This document shows, in pieces, positions 1 to 6,215 of a stretch of DNA of 9,860 nt (the stretch's first letter is position 1; the number at the start of each line of letters is the position of its first letter). Under the pieces are notes generated by a model that saw only the letters and a program-made list of their open reading frames with translations, searched no databases and was not told the origin of the DNA. This DNA is from Candidatus Aminicenantota bacterium (GTDB taxonomy: Bacteria > Acidobacteriota > Aminicenantia > Aminicenantales > UBA4085), in assembly GCA_003154255.1 (NCBI GenBank), contig PMCY01000110.1, positions 5,447-15,306 of the forward strand, read 5' to 3'. Position numbers and translations under genes: made by a program.

Positions 1-936
1 AAAGCGGGCCAACCCCGGCAGGAGCGCGAAGGCCTCGGCCTTGAGTTTATCCATGACCGGCCGCGTCGTAGCGGCATCGTTTTTATCCCGGACCGCTTCG
101 GAACTCGGGCCCAGCAGGATGTTTCCCTCGAGTGTCGGGGTGATATGGACGCCGAGGAACGAATCGTCCCTAGGCGGCACCGGATAGATGGGCATCGCCA
201 AAATCGATCCGGCGTCGCGGTCGGCGATCAGGTACTCGCCGCGGAAGGGATGAATATGGAAATCGAAGATCCCGGCCAGAGCGGCCACTGCGTCGGCGAA
301 AAGCCCGGCGGCGTTGACGACCCGGCGGGCGGAAAAAATACCGCGCGGCGTCGTCAGCCGAAATCCCTCCCGGACAACCTCTACCGCCGTAACCGGCGTA
401 TCCAAGAAAACGCGGGCGCCGTTTTGTGCGGCGCACTCGGCCAGGGCGATCGTGAATTCATAGGGGGAAATAATGCCCGTCCAGGGCGAATGGAGAGCCC
501 ATCCGCCCGAGACGCCCGGCGCCAGGCGGGCGATGGCCGCCGCGTCCACGATCTCCAGATCGGGCGATCCGTTGCGCTCGCCCTGCGCCTTCAGTTCCCC
601 CAGTCGAGGGCGGTCGGCCTCCGTCAGAGCGACGACGAGCTTGCCGGTCCGGCGGTGGGGCACACCGAGCTCTTCGGACAGGCCATAGATCCGGCCGAGT
701 CCGTCGACGTTCAGCCGGGCTTTGAGGGACCCGGAAGGGACGTTGAACCCGGCGTGGATGACGCCGCTGTTGCCCTTGCTGACTCCTTCGGCCAGGTCGG
801 ATTCCTTCTCCAGCAGAACCAGCCGCAGGTCGTACCGGGACAATTCGCGCAGGACCGCGCAGCCGACGACCCCGCCTCCGATGACGCCGACATCGAAGAG
901 CGGATCCGGCTCCGAAAATCTCCGCGGTTCTTTCAT
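1..936 (-). CDS. FAD-dependent dehydrogenase, GlpA/LhgO-like (C-terminus off window)
   Basis: The frame is open from an ATG at 936 to the left edge and gives 312 residues; the C-terminus lies outside the window. A Rossmann FAD-binding motif GGGVVG sits at residues 20-25, with the ribose-binding acidic residue E43 at the end of the second strand. NSGVIHAGF at 56-64 is the signature of the family holding anaerobic glycerol-3-phosphate dehydrogenase (GlpA) and L-2-hydroxyglutarate oxidase (LhgO). VVNAAGLFAD at 206-215 is the second FAD-contacting motif. Such enzymes oxidise 2-hydroxyacids or glycerol-3-phosphate and pass electrons to a quinone or a partner protein. The substrate cannot be fixed here because the downstream neighbours (in GlpA-type loci often a second flavoprotein and a small DUF1667 protein) are beyond the edge. 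No strong Shine-Dalgarno is seen. The gene diverges from the beta-barrel gene. Confidence 0.85.
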   Translation of the reverse strand, partial: MKEPRRFSEPDPLFDVGVIGGGVVGCAVLRELSRYDLRLVLLEKESDLAEGVSKGNSGVIHAGFNVPSGSLKARLNVDGLGRIYGLSEELGVPHRRTGKLVVALTEADRPRLGELKAQGERNGSPDLEIVDAAAIARLAPGVSGGWALHSPWTGIISPYEFTIALAECAAQNGARVFLDTPVTAVEVVREGFRLTTPRGIFSARRVVNAAGLFADAVAALAGIFDFHIHPFRGEYLIADRDAGSILAMPIYPVPPRDDSFLGVHITPTLEGNILLGPSSEAVRDKNDAATTRPVMDKLKAEAFALLPGLARF

Positions 937-957
937 GGCTGTTCGCTCGGACTCGGA

Positions 958-966
958 ATCATAGCA
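958..966 (-). promoter_or_regulatory. Extended -10 promoter candidate for the FAD dehydrogenase gene
   Basis: Read on the minus strand, TGCTATGAT is an extended -10 element (TGn plus a near-consensus hexamer) about 22 bases upstream of the ATG at 936. No convincing -35 is present. Transcription would start near 951 and give a leader of about 15 nt. Confidence 0.35.
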
Positions 967-995
967 GATTCCGCCTACGGCCGGACAGCCCGCCG

Positions 996-1004
996 TGTTA
1001 AAAT
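996..1004 (+). promoter_or_regulatory. Extended -10 promoter candidate for the beta-barrel gene
   Basis: TGTTAAAAT matches an extended -10 element (TGn plus TAAAAT). It lies about 34 bases upstream of the chosen ATG at 1038, on the strand opposite the other -10 in this divergent intergenic region. The -35 is weak or absent. Confidence 0.35.
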
Positions 1005-1037
1005 GAATCGGGAATCAATCGCTCGATGAGGCGCACC

Positions 1038-1688
1038 ATGAAAAAAACGGCGATCCTGTTGTTGGCCGCGGCCCTGGCCGTTCCGGCGATGGCGGCGGAG
1101 GAATCTCCGCGCCGGGACATGAGCGGCCGTACGGGCCTCATTTTCGATTTCAATGGGTTGAACTTGGCCGGTTTCGAAGGCGGAGTGGGCGTCAAGACAT
1201 GGCTGTCTTCGTCCGTGGCCCTCGTCGGCGGGTTGGAGTATTACCATAATCGGAGCAGCGCGGACGCGGTGGCTTCGGTCTCGGGATACCAAACGATTTC
1301 GTCCGGTTATGATCTCTTCGTCGCCTTCGAGCACCATCTGAAGGTGAGCCGGACGGTTTCGCCGTTTTGGGGCCTCTCGCTAAGCTTCGGGAGCTATGAA
1401 CTGGATTCGAAATATTTTCCGGCCCCGGATTACGGCGGCCTCCCCACCGACAGTTCGGAAAGCGACCTCCATATCGAGCCGCGCGTTTTCTTGGGAGTGG
1501 AATTTTTTCTTGGCGACCACATATCTTTCTCCGGCTGTTACCGGCTCGGCATGAATTACCAATGGGGGACGAACCATGCGGAAATCCCCGATTCCTACAC
1601 CCAGACGATAATCGCGGTCGAGCAGAAAACATCCCGTACGACTTGGGCCCTGGGATCGTCATCGCTGAGGGTGACGATATATTTCTAA
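1038..1688 (+). CDS. Small outer-membrane beta-barrel protein
   Basis: The product has 216 residues. The start at 1038 is preferred over the in-frame ATG at 1026, because a GAGG lies six bases upstream and the product then opens with a clean Sec signal peptide (MKKTAILLLAAALAVPAMA, cleavage near 19/20). The mature part is rich in alternating hydrophobic/polar strands with aromatic girdle residues (for example FDFNGLNLAGFEGGVGVKTW, GLSLSFGSYEL, EPRVFLGVEFFLGDHISFSGCYRLG). It ends in LRVTIYF, and a terminal Phe is the usual sorting signal for BAM-inserted barrels. The size fits an eight-stranded OmpA/OmpW-like or OprF-like barrel without a periplasmic domain. The specific role is unknown. The stop overlaps the end of the convergent gene by four bases. 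Confidence 0.75.
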   Translation: MKKTAILLLAAALAVPAMAAEESPRRDMSGRTGLIFDFNGLNLAGFEGGVGVKTWLSSSVALVGGLEYYHNRSSADAVASVSGYQTISSGYDLFVAFEHHLKVSRTVSPFWGLSLSFGSYELDSKYFPAPDYGGLPTDSSESDLHIEPRVFLGVEFFLGDHISFSGCYRLGMNYQWGTNHAEIPDSYTQTIIAVEQKTSRTTWALGSSSLRVTIYF

Positions 1689-2704
1689 GGGTGCGGGACC
1701 GCCGCGTCGTGCATCTTCTTCCAATCGGCGGCCGCGGCCCCGGCGAACGAAACCGCCGCCGCCAGGAACATGATCCCGAAGACGACGAACGCGTCGATCG
1801 CGTAGATCAACACAAGCAGAGCATAGATCCAGAAGCCCAGGACGACCGCCCAGCCCCGCCGGCCCAGAAGGCGGAAACCGGCCACGATCAGGCTCCCCGA
1901 GGTGAAAGCGACCAGCGCCGACTTCATGTCCCGGGTGGTGACGAAGACCGCCGCGGCCCAGAAAAGCGGCACGATGATCCAGGCCTTCATCCGGCGGCGG
2001 GTCAGGATGACGCCGGCCGCGGCGGCCGCGGCCAGAATGAAACCGATGAAAGCCACGACCGTTCCGGGCGCCGAAAACGGCGGACGGCCTTCGGCCGCCG
2101 CTTTGACCGAGATGATCATCCGCTTTTCCATTGTGAAATGGATCGGGTCGAAGAACAGTCCCAGGAGAAAGGCGGCGGCCGGACCGCGCCTTCCGCCGAC
2201 GCTGCGGACGAGGAGCCGGGTTTGAGAGGGTCCCAGCGGCTCGGCCACAAACGGCCCCCAAAGAGGATTGAGATAGAAAGACCGGCCGGGCTCGACAATT
2301 TCGAATCGCCAGCCGTTGGTCCCGGCTTTCTCGCGGCCGAATTGGAAGGAATGGACGAACTCGCCCTCGGCGCGTTCCGGCCAGGAGAGGATGCCCGGGA
2401 AGGCGTTGTGGATCCCCGACAGGAACAGGTTCTCCAGCCAATCATAGCTGTAGAAGCCGCCGCGCCCGATGCCGATCTGGGAAATCCAGGCCCAAACTTT
2501 TGCGGCCGGGGCGTCGATCGTGATCGCCCGCGTCGCTCGGAAACCGGTTTCGGCGGCGCGTTCGTCCCCGGGCAGGGCGCGGCTGATCTCATCGGGGGCC
2601 GCACCCCAGTTGATGGTGCCGGGGCGGATGATACGAAAATAGGCGGCCAGCCATACGGCCAAGACGGCCAGGCCGATGAACAGGACGGATCGGTTTTTTT
2701 TCAT
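1685..2704 (-). CDS. Membrane protein with SRPBCC (START-like) domain and C-terminal membrane helices
   Basis: The product has 339 residues and starts at ATG 2704, with AAGGA seven bases upstream. One N-terminal membrane segment or uncleaved signal lies at about 7-25. Residues about 55-205 look like a SRPBCC/polyketide-cyclase-type ligand-binding fold: the first strand TRAITIDAPAAKVWAWISQIG is the typical SRPBCC opening, followed by RGGFYSYDWLEN, which recurs in membrane-linked SRPBCC proteins. After this come about five hydrophobic segments (about 213-234, 240-257, 262-280, 284-303, 304-325), so the C-terminal third is a small membrane domain. SRPBCC domains bind hydrophobic ligands such as lipids or polyketides; no ligand can be named here. 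The gene is monocistronic by appearance and convergent with the beta-barrel gene. Confidence 0.7.
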   Translation of the reverse strand: MKKNRSVLFIGLAVLAVWLAAYFRIIRPGTINWGAAPDEISRALPGDERAAETGFRATRAITIDAPAAKVWAWISQIGIGRGGFYSYDWLENLFLSGIHNAFPGILSWPERAEGEFVHSFQFGREKAGTNGWRFEIVEPGRSFYLNPLWGPFVAEPLGPSQTRLLVRSVGGRRGPAAAFLLGLFFDPIHFTMEKRMIISVKAAAEGRPPFSAPGTVVAFIGFILAAAAAAGVILTRRRMKAWIIVPLFWAAAVFVTTRDMKSALVAFTSGSLIVAGFRLLGRRGWAVVLGFWIYALLVLIYAIDAFVVFGIMFLAAAVSFAGAAAADWKKMHDAAVPHP

Positions 2705-2722
2705 CTCGAATTCCTTGGCGCC

Positions 2723-2731
2723 ATTATACCA
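2723..2731 (-). promoter_or_regulatory. Extended -10 promoter of the SRPBCC gene
   Basis: Read on the minus strand the site is TGGTATAAT, a perfect TATAAT hexamer with the TGn extension, 19 bases upstream of the ATG at 2704. No -35 is evident, which is usual for extended -10 promoters. The predicted start near 2716 leaves a leader of about 12 nt that still contains the Shine-Dalgarno. Confidence 0.55.
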
Positions 2732-2775
2732 AATCCGACGGGGGCCGGGATGGCCCAGCCGTTATTCGCAACCGC

Positions 2776-2812
2776 CGGCGTGAAGCGGGCCTGGACCGCA
2801 TCGGCGTGAAGC
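2776..2812. repeat. 11-bp direct repeat CGGCGTGAAGC
   Basis: CGGCGTGAAGC occurs at 2776-2786 and again at 2802-2812, with starts 26 bp apart, in the intergenic region just before the G+C content drops. It could be a small duplication or a protein-binding site. No known site is recognised. Confidence 0.4.
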
Positions 2813-2889
2813 AGGAAACGGGCGGCGGGTCATTCAGGAATTTTTTCTCATTATGCCTGGATCGTTTTGAGGGGGGCAGGCCACAAGAT

Positions 2890-2918
2890 TTGACTATTAA
2901 TAGTACGCAGCGTATTAT
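2890..2918 (+). promoter_or_regulatory. Promoter of the PadR gene
   Basis: TTGACT at 2890-2895 and TATTAT at 2913-2918 are separated by 17 bp, the optimal sigma70 spacing, and each matches consensus at five of six bases. The predicted start near 2925 lies directly at the proposed ATG (2926). Confidence 0.65.
2893..2914. promoter_or_regulatory. Palindromic operator candidates inside the PadR promoter
   Basis: ACTATTAATAGT (2893-2904) is a perfect 12-bp palindrome overlapping the -35. TACGC-A-GCGTA (2904-2914) is a second perfect inverted repeat that runs into the -10. PadR-family repressors are dimers with winged helices that usually bind dyad sites in their own promoters, so these are the obvious candidates for autorepression. 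That binding is inferred and not shown. Confidence 0.5.
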
Positions 2919-2925
2919 AGACCAA

Positions 2926-3486
2926 ATGAAACATATTATGGGCCCGTCAATCTTGGAATTCCTGCTTCTGGGCCTTCTGGATCAGGATCCCAGCTCAGGT
3001 TACGACCTCCGGAAGAGTTTTGTTTCCTCTCCCCTCAGGCATTTCAGTGATTCTCCGGGTTCCATCTACCCGGCCTTGCGGCGATTAACCGAGCGAGGAT
3101 GGATAAATGCCCAAAAGCCTGACGGGTCCAGGAATCGGCAGGTGTTCAAGATCAACAAACAGGGCCGCATAGCCTTTATTTCCTGGTTGAAGCGGCGAGT
3201 GATCCCGAACGATGCTCTCCGTCCGGAGCTTCTGCTGCTCCGTTTCGCCTTAATGGGTCAGGCTCTCACACAAGACGAAGTGAAGACCTTTCTTGGGGAA
3301 TTCGGAAATGAACTGGAAGCCCATATCACTTCCCTGAAGATTTTTTACGCGAAAAATAGCGATTCCTTTTCGCTCACAGGGCGACTTTCATTCGAATACG
3401 GTCTAAAGGAGTATCGGACCCGGCTTCTCTGGACGCAGGAAGTTAAGCAGACCATCTCTCGGAGCAAGAAATGGCCCCTTTATTGA
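2926..3486 (+). CDS. PadR-family transcriptional regulator
   Basis: From ATG 2926 the product has 186 residues. A PadR winged-helix domain begins at once: PSILEFLLLGLLDQDPSSGYDLRKSF holds the first helices with the family hallmark SGYDL(R/K). SPGSIYPALRRLTERGWI is the recognition helix with the PadR signature (G)SIYPALxxLxxxG(W/L)I, and the wing follows (RNRQVFKINKQGR). The C-terminal half is the helical PadR dimerisation region (about 80-186). The frame stays open upstream to a GTG at 2806, but that extension has no conserved features and crosses the promoter, so it is rejected. Neither ATG 2926 nor ATG 2938 has a Shine-Dalgarno, and given the promoter the mRNA may be leaderless. The regulator probably represses itself and the downstream secreted-protein gene. 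Confidence 0.85.
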   Translation: MKHIMGPSILEFLLLGLLDQDPSSGYDLRKSFVSSPLRHFSDSPGSIYPALRRLTERGWINAQKPDGSRNRQVFKINKQGRIAFISWLKRRVIPNDALRPELLLLRFALMGQALTQDEVKTFLGEFGNELEAHITSLKIFYAKNSDSFSLTGRLSFEYGLKEYRTRLLWTQEVKQTISRSKKWPLY

Positions 3487-3494
3487 GCCACACC

Positions 3495-3530
3495 TGGGCT
3501 TGCTCGCTGATCGCACTTGGATCAGGCCCA
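3495..3530 (+). other. Inverted repeat between padR and the secreted-protein gene
   Basis: CTGATC (3507-3512) pairs with GATCAG (3520-3525) across a 7-nt loop. TGGGC (3495-3499) can pair with GCCCA (3526-3530) outside it. No T-run follows, so it is not a standard intrinsic terminator; it could be a weak attenuator or an operator. Confidence 0.3.
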
Positions 3531-3568
3531 AACAGGCGATGCCATCCATATTTTAAGGAGAAATTGCC

Positions 3569-4492
3569 ATGAACAAATGCTTTGCCGCTGTGGCGGTCTT
3601 AGTGACTGCCTTTAATCTCGCCGTGTCCGGACCAAGTCCGGAGATCCATCTCACCGGAATTCCGGATTCGACTCCGCATTGCTATAAGATGACGACGAAC
3701 GTGACCCACATCGAACCGAATGGTCAGCGTAAGACCTGGGAGGTGTATACAGTCTGGCTCGAGCTCACCCCGAAAGCCGAGGGAGATCGAGTGACCTGCC
3801 GCCGATTCACTTTTCGTGAGGGAGAGGCGCCTGAGGTGGCGATTCCTTCGCTTCAGGACTGGTCATACCGGCTACCCAAAACCGCATTCGACGATCGTGG
3901 ACAACTGTTTGGAATTGAGCAGGCCAAGTTCGAACGGCTCCTCGACGAAAAGGGGAAGGTGATCCCGCAGGGTGATGCCTATATGGTGTTCAATGCCTTC
4001 GTAGACTTCCACTCCTTCTGCCATGTTTTTGCGGCTCGAACGAACTCTGGAATGGGCATACAGGATCTTCACCAGATCGGTGACAAGATCGTGCATGCAG
4101 CGGCCAATGGTGAAGCCCCGGTCTCCATGGGATCCATGGTCGAGAAGGGTTCCACCTTCAAGAATGGCGAAATCACTCTGGAATTGAAGGGAAGCAGCAC
4201 GATCAAAGGTGAATCCTGCGCCATCGTTGGGTACGATTCGGGAAACAGCTCCCTGCATATGATCCTCAAACCCATGCCGCAGATGAAAGTGGAGACTTAT
4301 GGAGGATCTCACTATTGGGGCGACATCTTCATCAATCTCAACACCCAATGGGTTCAGAAGGCGACCTTAGCGGAACTTGTGGTTTCGGAGACAGCAGTTC
4401 CCGGGATGCCGACGAAGCTTCATTCGGTGATCGAGCGATGGATCGTTTTGGAATCTATTTCCAGCGATCAATGCGCCGCCGAATTGAAATAA
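3569..4492 (+). CDS. Secreted protein of unknown function
   Basis: The product has 307 residues. AAGGAG at 3555-3560, eight bases before the ATG, is a strong ribosome site. The N-terminus is a Sec signal peptide (MNKCFAAVAVLVTAFNLAVS, cleavage near 20). No lipobox is seen: C4 lies before the hydrophobic core. The mature protein has no membrane helix and looks mostly beta, with repeated strand patterns such as ITLELKGSSTIKGESCAIVGYDS (202-224) and GGSHYWGDIFINLNTQWVQKATLAELVVSET (245-275), suggesting an antiparallel beta sheet or barrel of the lipoprotein/LolA-like size class. Cysteines at 38, 77, 151, 217 and 302 could form disulfides. I do not recognise the family and assign no function. It follows a PadR gene by 82 bp on the same strand, in the same lower-G+C islet, so co-regulation is likely. 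Confidence 0.65.
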   Translation: MNKCFAAVAVLVTAFNLAVSGPSPEIHLTGIPDSTPHCYKMTTNVTHIEPNGQRKTWEVYTVWLELTPKAEGDRVTCRRFTFREGEAPEVAIPSLQDWSYRLPKTAFDDRGQLFGIEQAKFERLLDEKGKVIPQGDAYMVFNAFVDFHSFCHVFAARTNSGMGIQDLHQIGDKIVHAAANGEAPVSMGSMVEKGSTFKNGEITLELKGSSTIKGESCAIVGYDSGNSSLHMILKPMPQMKVETYGGSHYWGDIFINLNTQWVQKATLAELVVSETAVPGMPTKLHSVIERWIVLESISSDQCAAELK

Positions 4493-4813
4493 GTCTCGGA
4501 TCCGGGAGATATCGGCACTCGCTGCCAGAAGAAAATTGAAATCAGGGACGGTTCTTTGAAACGCGGAAGCGATGATAGGCCCGTCCCCAGTTTTTCATAA
4601 CCACCCGAGCTTCGAACAATGTGCCGAAAACCCCGCCCTGGAGAAGTGGAGTGGACCCCCCATCTTCAGAATACTGGCCCGGTTGCAATTCCATTTGGAA
4701 GTTTCGTCACCATCACATTCGCCCGCCTTCCTCTATTTATATCTCCATTTTTTTATTTTACCAAAAAGCCTAATATTCCGACTTGTCCGTCTATTTAAAA
4801 GCCATAATCGAAA
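4493..4813. other. Gene-free AT-rich spacer
   Basis: No reading frame here has protein-like character or a ribosome site. The left third holds an inverted repeat followed by a T-run (separate entry). The right two thirds (about 4690-4813) are AT-rich, with runs of T and A near 4748-4770, and act as the 3' flank of dut, which ends at 4814 on the other strand. No hairpin-plus-T-run for dut was found. Confidence 0.6.
4545..4596 (+). terminator. Inverted repeat GGGACGG/CCGTCCC with T-run; terminator or REP-like remnant
   Basis: GGGACGG (4545-4551) pairs perfectly with CCGTCCC (4581-4587) around a 29-nt loop, and TTTTT follows within three bases (AGTTTTT). It lies 52 bases after the stop of the secreted-protein gene. 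The loop is long for an intrinsic terminator. The GGGACGGTTCTTT wording resembles short interspersed palindromes linked to REP-associated (Y1-type) transposases in other bacteria, but no transposase is present. Confidence 0.35.
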
Positions 4814-5236
4814 TCAGAATACTCCCGTACTGCCGAAGCCGCCCTCGCCGCGGCTGGTGTCGTCCAGCTCGTCGGTCTCGATGATCGACATCGATATCAC
4901 GGGCTGGATCAGCATCTGGGCGATCTTCATGCCCGCTTTGATCTCGAAGGGTTCCCGGCCAAGATTGATCATAACGACCTGGACCTCGCCGCGATAGCCG
5001 GCGTCGACAACGCCGGCCAGGCGGTGCACGCTTTTAAGCGAGATCCCGCTCTTGTCCCAGACCAGGCCGACGTAACCACGAGGGATAGCCATCTTGATCC
5101 CGGTCGGCACGGCAAAGACCGAACCCGGTCCGAGGACGCATTCCACGGCCGAATAGAGATCGAGGCCCGCGTCTCCCGGATGACCATAAGAGGGAAGCTT
5201 AGCCTCGGGGTTCAAGCGTTTGATTTTTAGTTCCAT
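4814..5236 (-). CDS. dut: Deoxyuridine 5'-triphosphate nucleotidohydrolase (dUTPase)
   Basis: This 140-residue trimeric dUTPase hydrolyses dUTP to dUMP and pyrophosphate, keeping uracil out of DNA and feeding thymidylate synthesis. All five family motifs are present in order: PGDAGLDLYS (20-29), WDKSGISLK (60-68), GVVDAGYRGEV (75-85) with catalytic D78, MKIAQMLI (103-110), and RGEGGFGSTG (129-138) as the C-terminal lid that closes over the substrate. Motif 2 reads DKSGIS where many bacterial enzymes have PRSGLA; the Lys for Arg change is the one notable variation. AGAGG lies about six bases upstream of the ATG. The gene begins 11 bp after the nrdG stop and is the last gene of the nrdD operon. 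Confidence 0.95.
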   Translation of the reverse strand: MELKIKRLNPEAKLPSYGHPGDAGLDLYSAVECVLGPGSVFAVPTGIKMAIPRGYVGLVWDKSGISLKSVHRLAGVVDAGYRGEVQVVMINLGREPFEIKAGMKIAQMLIQPVISMSIIETDELDDTSRGEGGFGSTGVF

Positions 5237-5247
5237 GAGAGCCTCTC

Positions 5248-5946
5248 TTAGATGCCTTCGATCAAGACTTCTTTGAAAAACGGGCGGGCCGCGTCGGCCA
5301 GGCGCTTGACCTCGTCGCGGCCGTACGGCCTGATCCGGCCGTATTCGGCGTCCAGCGTGCCGACCGGGGAGAACTGCTGAACCTGGAAGACATCCGCGCC
5401 TTCCAGCCAGCGGCCGATCGTATGAATGTCTTCAACGCCGATCAGTCCGGGCACGACCGTGGTGCGGAAAAGGTAGGGCAAGCCCGAGTCCCGGACGATC
5501 GACGCGCTCCGGTCGATGGCCTTCGCGTCCACCTTGGATCCGGTCACTTCGCGATAACGCTCCAAAGGGGCCTTGATATCCATGGCCACGCGGTCGACGA
5601 GGTTCGCCTCCAAAAGGAGCTCCAAGCGGTCGGGCCGGGAGCCGTTTGTGTCGAGCTTGATCAGCAGCCCGCGCTGTTTGATGACCGTCAGGAAGCTTTC
5701 GATCTCCTCGGCCAGGAGCGGTTCGCCCCCGGTGACGCAGATGCCTTCCAGCCAGCCCTTTCGCGAATCGAGATAGGCCAGGAAGAAGTCCATGGGGATG
5801 TCGGCCAGCCGCTCGGGCCGCAGGACCAGTTCGGCGTTATGACAATAAGGGCAGCGGAAATTGCAGCCGCCCAGGAAAACGGTCGAGGCGATGAATCCGG
5901 GAAAATCCTTGGGCGCGAACTTTTCTAGACCTTTGACTGCAACCAC
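5248..5946 (-). CDS. nrdG: Anaerobic ribonucleotide reductase activating protein, radical SAM (NrdG type)
   Basis: The product has 232 residues. This activase uses a [4Fe-4S] cluster and S-adenosylmethionine to put the glycyl radical on NrdD. The radical-SAM cysteines are C28, C32 and C35 in CNFRCPYCHN, and TGGEPL at 72-77 is the SAM-binding GGE motif. The opening KGLEKFAPKDFPGFIASTVFLGGCNF is typical of the longer NrdG/YjjW-like subfamily (about 230 residues) and not of the shorter E. coli NrdG. The start is a GTG at 5946 with GGAG eight bases upstream, placing it inside the preceding gene by 22 bases, so translation is probably coupled. Later in-frame starts would cut into the conserved N-terminus. 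Confidence 0.9.
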   Translation of the reverse strand: MVAVKGLEKFAPKDFPGFIASTVFLGGCNFRCPYCHNAELVLRPERLADIPMDFFLAYLDSRKGWLEGICVTGGEPLLAEEIESFLTVIKQRGLLIKLDTNGSRPDRLELLLEANLVDRVAMDIKAPLERYREVTGSKVDAKAIDRSASIVRDSGLPYLFRTTVVPGLIGVEDIHTIGRWLEGADVFQVQQFSPVGTLDAEYGRIRPYGRDEVKRLADAARPFFKEVLIEGI

Positions 5947-6191
5947 GCCTCGAACTCCGCGCGGGTGTTGAGCACGGCCGACGGACGCCCGCCCTCCAGG
6001 CAGAGCAGCGTCGGCAGGATGATCGAACCCTTGTCGTCGCGTTTAACGTCATGGATGAAATCGCGGATCTTGAGCCGCCCGTCCTTCCCCGTCACATCGT
6101 ATTCCTGCTTGGCCAGTCCGCGCTCGGTGAAAAAGGACTTCATCTCGTCGCACTTGTGGCAGTTGGGATAAGTGAATAGCAGATATTCCAT
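5925..6191 (-). CDS. Small glutaredoxin/NrdH-like thiol oxidoreductase
   Basis: The product has 88 residues with one glutaredoxin-fold domain. Strand MEYLLFTYPN leads into the redox pair C11-H-K-C14, and ILPTLLCL carries the cis-proline P60 that faces the active site in thioredoxin-fold proteins. CHKC differs from the classical glutaredoxin CPYC. In this position, 24 bp after nrdD and overlapping nrdG by 22 bp, the likely job is to reduce the NrdD active-site disulfide after each turnover, as NrdH-type proteins do for some class III reductases. That role is inferred from context. The Shine-Dalgarno is poor, and translation may depend on ribosomes arriving from nrdD. Confidence 0.8.
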   Translation of the reverse strand: MEYLLFTYPNCHKCDEMKSFFTERGLAKQEYDVTGKDGRLKIRDFIHDVKRDDKGSIILPTLLCLEGGRPSAVLNTRAEFEAWLQSKV

Positions 6192-6215
6192 GGCCGGGCT
6201 TCTTAAGGCGCATCC

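Noticed and set aside
145..1029. Plus-strand open frame of 294 codons opposite the FAD dehydrogenase
   Set aside because: The minus strand carries FAD-binding motifs in an uninterrupted frame to the window edge; the plus-strand product has no protein-like features.
1562..2809. Plus-strand open frame of 415 codons opposite the SRPBCC gene
   Set aside because: The product is low-complexity Arg/Gly/Asp-rich. The opposite strand has a good promoter, ribosome site and a recognisable domain.
2806..2925. GTG start at 2806 adding 40 residues to PadR
   Set aside because: The extension lacks conservation or a ribosome site and runs through the promoter; PadR domains normally begin within a few residues of the start.
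4572..4997. Plus-strand open frame across the AT-rich spacer into dut
   Set aside because: There is no ribosome site and no recognisable protein character, and its second half is antisense to dut.
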